Shown here piece after piece: positions 58,388-64,000 of a stretch of DNA of 64,000 bases (its first letter is position 1; the number at the start of each line of letters is the position of its first letter). Origin of the DNA: Catenaria anguillulae PL171 (Eukaryota; Blastocladiomycota; Blastocladiomycetes; Blastocladiales; Catenariaceae); the NCBI GenBank assembly GCA_002102555.1, contig MCFL01000100.1, forward strand, positions 16,331 through 80,330. The letters are read 5' to 3'. Position numbers and translations under genes: made by a program. Under the pieces are notes generated by a model. It was not told the DNA's origin and made no database searches. It saw nothing but the letters and a program-made list of their open reading frames with translations.

Positions 58388-61030
58388 ATGACCGAAAAGG
58401 ACATCAAGCAGGGCGAAAAGGCCGCCGACGGCGAGGTCGAGCAGCAAAAGTCGTTTGTCATTGTATGTTCTCCCACACGGTGTTTTGTTTTTGTCTCTCA
58501 TCCGTGGCTCCGCAGTTGCTCACGCACTCTCTCACAATCGCAAAATATAGGATGAGGAATTCGAGCAAATGATTAATCAAATGGTGCCGACTACGGACGA
58601 CACCGAGACGCCCTCGCTCACCTTCCGTGTGTGGGTCATTGGCCTGCTCTTCTGCTGTGGTGTCGCGTTCGCCAACCAAATCTTCTTGTTCCGCACCAAC
58701 TTGATCTGGGTCAACTCGTTCGTCACTGTACTGTTGGCCTATCCGTTGGGCCGCATCATGGCTGCTGTCCTGCCCTCGTACAAGTTCAATCTGCTTGGAA
58801 TTGAAGTCGACACCAACCCTGGGCCATTCTCTATCAAGGAACACGTCCTCATCAACGTGTGGGGTTCGACCGGTTCCTCGGGTATCTATGCCTTTTACAA
58901 CTTGGGTGCTCAAGAGGTGTTTTACGACCTCAAGCTCGGCGCGTTCTGGGATCTCATGTTCATCTTTGCCTCGGCCACCATGGGTTTTGGTCTGGCCGGT
59001 ATCTGCCGTCGCTTCCTCATCCGTCCCTCGCATATGATTTGGCCTACCGTGTTGCCCTCGGTTGCGCTCTTCACCGCCTTCCACGGTGTCGAGACTGAGG
59101 CCAACAAGCAAAAGGAGGGCGATGTCAAGCACATGAGTCAGTTGCGCGTGTTTGCGTACGGTACCGTTGGCATGGCCATCTTCTACATCATTGGTCCCGG
59201 TTATCTTTCGACCATGCTCCAGTACATTCCGCTCTTGTGCTGGTTCTCGCCCAAGGACAATCTCGTGCTCCAACGCCTTGGCTCGCCCAAGTGGGGTCCT
59301 GGTATCTTGTCGCTCTCGCTCGACTGGTCGACCGTCTCGTCTGCTGCCATGGCCGTGCCCTTCTGGTCCGCCATGAACCAGTTCATCTCTTGGGTTATCT
59401 TTGCCTGGTTCCTTGCTCCCTTGGCCTGGCAACAAAACTGGTTCAACCAAGGCCCGTGGCCACGCATGACCCCGCTCAACTCGACCCATCTCTTTGACGG
59501 CAAGGGTGTGCGCTTCTCGGCCGCCCAAGTCGTGCGCAAGACGGACCGCACCTTGGACGAGGGCAAGTTCCTTGCTCGGTACGACTTGTTTCTCCCAATC
59601 TCATTCAACGTATCGGATGGCCTAGACACTAACCGAGGTGCCACTTTTTCAACTCATTGCCCGTCGCTCATATCAGTGCTCCCATTCACTTTACTGTACG
59701 TCTCCTCTTTCTTGCTTTTCTCAATCGCGTGAAGCACCCCACTGGCAAGTCTTCCTAACTCGAAACGCACACATTCATCAATAGCCCTTCTTTGCCTCGG
59801 CATACTTTGGCCACATTGCCTCGCTCGTGGCCGCGATTATGCACACGAGTCTGTTCTATGGCAAGGACATTCTCAACCGGTTGCGCAATGCCAAGTACGA
59901 CAAGGACGATATCCACTGCAAGGTACGTACACGGTGCTCTTTTCATTCGATTGTGATTCGTCATCACAACACTTGCGAACCGATGCACTGAAATCATCAT
60001 TCTCCCCCTCTTGCAGCTCATTGACAAGTACCCTGAGGTTCCCGACACTTGGTACTATGGGTTCTTGGTCGCGACCGGTGTGCTCATGTTCCTCGTCGGC
60101 CAATTTGGCGGTATCGACTTGCCCATCTGGGCCACGGGTCTCGCCATTGTCTTGGCCATTGTCGGCACGGTCCCCACCATCATGATCTTTGCCACTGCCG
60201 GTGTCACGCTCGGTCTCAACGTTGTCTCGCAGTTTGTGATTGGCCTCATTGTCCCCGGCCGTCCCATCCTCATGATGTCGTTCAAGTGCGTGTGCTTTGC
60301 CGTCTCATGGCAATGCCGTGACTTGCTCATCGATCTCAAGATTGGCCACTACATGAAGATCCCGCCCAGGCACATCTTCATCTCGCAGCTCGTCTCGCAG
60401 TTTGTTGCCGGTTTCGTGTGCTACGGTGCCTTCCGCTACTGGATGGCCGACCCGCAACACGCCGAGTGGGTCCGCTTGGGCGGTAACACGGAGGGCATGG
60501 GTGCCTTGTGGGGCGGTTTGTCCTTCAACACCTACTACTCGGCCTCGCTCATTTGGGGCGCCATTGGTGCCAAGCGCTTCTTCTTTGACACCCAGTACGC
60601 GCCCGTCATCTGGGTCGGTGCCCTTGCCGGTCTCGTCTTGCCCATTGTTCTCTGGCTCGGCCACAAGTACGTCGGCGGCCAATGGTGGGTCCTTGCACAC
60701 CCAGCTATTTTGCTCTCGCCCAACGGTCCCGGTGCCAACAACGGCGGTGCCTTCACTTCCATCATTGTCTCGACCATCTTCCAGTTCTACGCCTACCGCT
60801 ATCGCTCCGCCTGGTGGAAGCGCTACAACTATGTCCTCGCCACGGGTCTCGATGTCGGTGTCGCCCTCGTTGCGCTCTTGCTGTCGTTTACCGAGTGGGA
60901 AGGCCCAGAGTGGCTGCTCAACTGTCCAAGTGACGGCAAGTGCGAGTCCATGCACTATGGTACCGCCCCATGGAACGACTTCTGCACAGTGTTTGGTCCC
61001 AACATTCGCGACCCGCGCAAGCAGACCTAA
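58388..61030 (+). CDS. OPT-family oligopeptide transporter, right-arm copy
   Basis: Exons: 58388-58462, 58551-59578, 59638-59695, 59785-59922, 60017-61030; 2313 nt, 770 residues, all junctions in frame with GT..AG, and a textbook ACTAAC branch motif just before the acceptor at 59637. MTEKDIKQGEKAADGEVEQQ begins a short cytosolic tail. NPGPFSIKEHVLINVWGSTG is the OPT signature. The small exon 3 (CHFFNSLPVAHISAPIHFT) completes the family's conserved mid-segment, and exon 5 carries LVATGVLMFLVGQFGGIDLP-like spans to the end IRDPRKQT. Substrate (tetra/pentapeptides, glutathione or siderophore) not readable. Its intact frame and mostly synonymous differences from the left copy argue that both are used. 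Confidence 0.92.
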
Positions 61031-62372
61031 ACTGGGTTTTGCCAGCTTTCGCGTGTCCTCTTTCGCATGAGATGCCTCTCTTGTATATCCCCCCCCCCCC
61101 TCTCCTGATTCGCAATTTTGTATCTTGTTTTCTCCTTGCGAGTCGCCTACATAATCTTTTGTACCCGGTCCATTTGATGTATCAAGTCGCAGGAGCTGAA
61201 TAGAGTTTTGTTTGTTTATCTCGTCCATGTCGTTCGCTTGGGTTGGGTTGTGCAATTTGATTTCCAGAGCCACCCGGGCTTGTACATGGGCCCTTCTACG
61301 CTATTGTTTCAGTACTGATTGCGACATTGTGCTTTTAATTCGCCTCTTTCTCTTTCGTGATGGGCAGCGGCCTGCAACTGCCATTCACAGGGCTGGTGAC
61401 GTAGGTACTCGCTGATTGTGTCTCATGTGGGTGTCTCACTTGGCTCGATCGGAGGACCGTTGGACAGCCTCCCTGTCATTGACCATGTGGAATCCATACC
61501 GGTACTTGTATCCTGTTGCTCAACGACATACCCGGATGCCCGCTGCCCGCTGCCGACTGGCACTTTGGCTCAACTTCCGCACGCCCTTCTTGTCATGATA
61601 CCCAGATGCCCGCCGTATAGTGCCCGCCGCCACCAAGCCCACTCGCTGAGTCGGATATTGTATCGCATCGCACGAGCGATCACCCTCCACCAACATCTAA
61701 AGAGTACATTGACGGACATGGACATGTCGAAATTAAACATAGTGCGCCTTGCCCCTGTGGCGTCCAGCGGCAGAATTGGGTTTCGGCGTGCATTTATTTG
61801 TAGTCCAGCCGTTGCCTTGCTCCTTCAACCCGACCGCAGACTCGTGGCCGCCACTCACGAATTCTGTATACGTTGTGAATTTATTGGTTCGATACGATAC
61901 CGATTCGCCTTCATCATCACACATGAAAGCTCTTCAGCTGGCGCGATCGTAAACGACGCCCACTCGTTCAAGAAGCTGTCTGCCAGTCCCTCCAGCGCCA
62001 TTGCAATATTCACCCCGCGAAGATACGTCTCGTTCGCATATCTTGTCGTCAACCGGGCATGGCCCAAGTTCAACGATCGCGATACGCTGGCTCCTTTGAG
62101 ATTCGATGATTTCGATAATCCGAGATACGGCGCATGAAACACGCAGCATTGTGCCGTGGCAATCGTACCGCGGCGAGGCTGGAGAGGGCATGCGACCTGC
62201 GAATCAAGCGTCAACACCGCCTAATTGGCTGGCTAACTGGGCCTGGGCGATTCGACCTGCAGGGTTCCATGTGAGCACAGTCATTCAAATGTAAGCTGTG
62301 TGTCAAATCCAAGATCGTAGGGGTTAACAGACGCATTATACTGGAGAACTACATACATTTATTGACGAGCTG
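61031..62372. other. Convergent intergenic region of the right arm
   Basis: Counterpart of 46445-47772, with C10 at 61089-61098 where the left arm has G13. Contains the most diverged sequence between the arms and several small indels. No gene called. Confidence 0.55.
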
Positions 62373-63738
62373 TTATGCAATGTTGGTCCGTCGCTTCTTG
62401 CTCTTGACTGCAGTGGGTACACTTGATGCAGTTTGCGACGCTGGTTCGCCCGACGGCCTTGACCGCTTTTTGCTTGGCTTTACCTTCTTTCCCTGCTCGG
62501 GCACAACCTCACGGGCAGTCTCCGGTGTTGGATCAATGTCCATGGCATCCGGTGCAGGTTCCTTGACCGCCTTGTCCACCGTGTTGGTCTGTACACCGGC
62601 ATGCCGCTCCCTTGACTCGCGCAACTCCACCTTGACCTTGAGCATGGCCCGCACCTTATCCAAGGGCGACGCAAACTTGTCTGCAACGTGCCCAAACTCG
62701 GTGCTCACAAGCGGGCCGCCACGCGCAAATTCAGCGGCCAGCCGCTGCCGCTGCTTATCTGCTGTTGCCTTGCTTGACCTCTGTGGGCCCGACTTTGGGC
62801 GAATGGGTTTTGGATCGGCTTTTTGTTTGGCGGCAAGCTGGATCTTTGCGGCGGTTTTGGATTCCTTTTGCTTTTTGCGATCGACAATTGGCGCCGAAGT
62901 CTCGAGCAGTTTGATATTGGGAGAAAGAAGCGAAGGTTTGTCAACGAGTTTGGCCCATTGGGTGAAGGTGGCGATGTTGGACGAGTCGGAGGCAGATGTG
63001 TAAAAGGGGACGGACGGTGTTGGGAAGCGTGCTGCGAGGGCAGCAAGGTCGGTGGATGCCTGTGTACACAGTACAGGCGAGTACGGGTCAGTCATTTCGT
63101 GGCCATGGCAAGAAAATCAGGCCAATTGACAATACCAAATCGGATCCCAATTCAATTGCAATGCACGCATACCGTGGCACCACTTTGCCAACCTTGTTTT
63201 CTACCGCTTGCTGAATGGCACTGGCGACTTGCAAGTTTGCGCCCACCTCAGTTACCACAAACATATGCACCACATGTCCTGCACATTTGGCCAGCTGCGC
63301 AATGCCGGGCAACCATCCATACAGGTCGGGCCCGGACAAGGTGTTGTCCAGGTCGCCGCGGAACAAGATAATGGCAAGGGTGGGCACTTTGGCTTGCGCC
63401 TCGTCCGAGAGCTGCTTGAGCGGGTTGCAAATGCGGGCAGCGAGCAGCTTGAATGTGGATTGGAGGCCACGGTGCACGGCAGGGGCGGGAGTAGCGGCAG
63501 ACGGCGGAAAGAGGCGGGTGGTGAGCAGGGAAAGCAGTTCGGACTGCAGGTCTGCGGGTGCCGGAGAGCCCCATTTCACCTTGAGGGGCGAGTCGAACGA
63601 CTGCTTGAAGACTTTGCGGCGCTTGTCCAGCTCGCGGTCGCGGATCGAGGTGGGTGCTGCGGCTGCGGCCGGGGCGGCGGCCTTGGGCTTGGCGATGGGC
63701 TTGGCCGGGGGTGCGGGTTTGGTTGTGGAAGTTTTCAT
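62373..63738 (-). CDS. POP3-like RNase P/MRP subunit, right-arm copy (N-terminus intact)
   Basis: ATG 63738 reads MKTSTTKPAPPAKPIAKPKA and stays in frame into SIRDRELDKRRKVFKQSFDS because the run on this strand has five C (63707-63711), unlike the left copy. The body, the L7Ae-like block and the Lys-rich second exon (to the stop at 62373) match the left copy almost exactly; differences include Ala to Pro (EPAPDAMDID) and Ser to Ile/Thr near the C-terminus (KKRRTNIA). Shares a short divergent promoter with MDM10; a T15 tract sits between them at 63778-63792. Family call moderate. Confidence 0.6.
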
Positions 63739-63927
63739 GGTTGCATGCATTGATGACAAGGATTAACACTATGAAACTTTTTTTTTTTTTTTATTCGGGC
63801 AGTTATCGTTCGCAATGCTTGTCGTTAACACTGTCGGGTGGATCGGCGGCCCGTTTCTCGTGTTAAACCCGTGATTACTAAAGGAAACCAAAAAATTATC
63901 ATTGATAAGTCAACATCAATCGCAACA

Positions 63928-64000
63928 ATGGACTACCTAGAATACTGCCTGCAACAGTACTTTTACGCCACGGCCTGGCGCCCCGACCTGCAGTAACGGC
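63928..64000 (+). CDS. MDM10: MDM10, right-arm copy, 5' end only
   Basis: ATG 63928 opens MDYLEYCLQQYFYATAWRPD LQ, identical to the left copy, then CAGTAACGGC replaces CAGTACGGC, adding an A and creating a stop. It lies seven bases from the window edge, so the rest cannot be seen and this may be an error. Oriented outward, sharing a promoter with the POP3-like gene. Confidence 0.7.

Larger units (their letters stand above)
56706..64000. repeat. Right arm of the large inverted repeat (continues beyond the window)
   Basis: Inverted counterpart of 44818-52083, separated from it by 4.6 kb of spacer (52084-56705). Gene order outward is unrecognised ORF, OPT, POP3-like, MDM10, as on the left. The last bases of the window are still inside MDM10, so the true length is unknown. 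Confidence 0.95.

Noticed and set aside
58458-59528. 356-codon antisense ORF over the OPT gene (and its twin at 49520-50335)
   Set aside because: Pure shadow of the OPT coding frame; absence of hydrophobic or domain features.

Overview
The window looks like nuclear DNA of a flagellated (zoosporic) fungus, i.e. a chytrid- or blastocladiomycete-type organism. Fungal character comes from an MDM10 beta-barrel gene, an OPT-family transporter, a NUP42-type nucleoporin, GNA1 and a probable POP3. A flagellum is implied by IFT88, an ARMC9 homologue and a C11orf65/MFI-like gene. Genes are close together on both strands. Most have several short introns of 50-100 nt with GTATGT/GTACGT/GTGCGT-like donors, and two genes start with exons of only 11 and 14 nt. 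Genus and phylum cannot be fixed by eye.

Layout, left to right: start of a probable MDR oxidoreductase (-) and an intron-containing tRNA-Ile(UAU); WDR89-like WD40 protein (+); class I cyclic-nucleotide phosphodiesterase with a long Ser/Pro tail (+); RNA polymerase III subunit RPC7/Rpc31 (-); GNA1 (+); DUF4272-like protein (-); an unrecognised gene (-); NUP42 (+); LAT-type amino-acid permease (-); an unrecognised multispanning membrane protein (-); ARMC9 homologue (+); ACAP-type ArfGAP (+); a receptor combining a Bmp/PnrA-like ectodomain, Kelch repeats and a class C 7TM domain (+); an unrecognised Ser-rich protein (+); MFI-like protein (-); UBE2E-like E2 (-); a mucin-like membrane protein with a C-terminal SH3 domain, Fus1-like in plan (-); IFT88 (+); MDM10 (-).

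The last 19 kb is a large inverted repeat. Arms of about 7.3 kb (44818-52083 and 56706-64000, the right arm running off the window) each carry MDM10, the POP3-like gene, an OPT transporter and an unrecognised ORF. They face each other across a 4.6 kb spacer holding a broken gene fragment, the RT/RNase H end of a Ty1/copia element with its polypurine tract, and a degraded probable MULE-like element.

About fifteen places show a conserved or clearly coding frame continuing one base out of register. In every case the shift has the sign of one missing base, often at a homopolymer; in one case the other arm of the repeat still has the base. This looks more like consensus deletion errors than wholesale pseudogenisation, and it affects WDR89, PDE, RPC7, the SH3 protein, MDM10 and one POP3 copy.

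Functional threads: signalling (class C receptor, cAMP/cGMP phosphodiesterase, SH3 membrane protein), cilium biology (IFT88, ARMC9, MFI), uptake (OPT x2, amino-acid permease) and household functions (Pol III, RNase P/MRP, nuclear pore, UDP-GlcNAc synthesis, Arf GTPase control).
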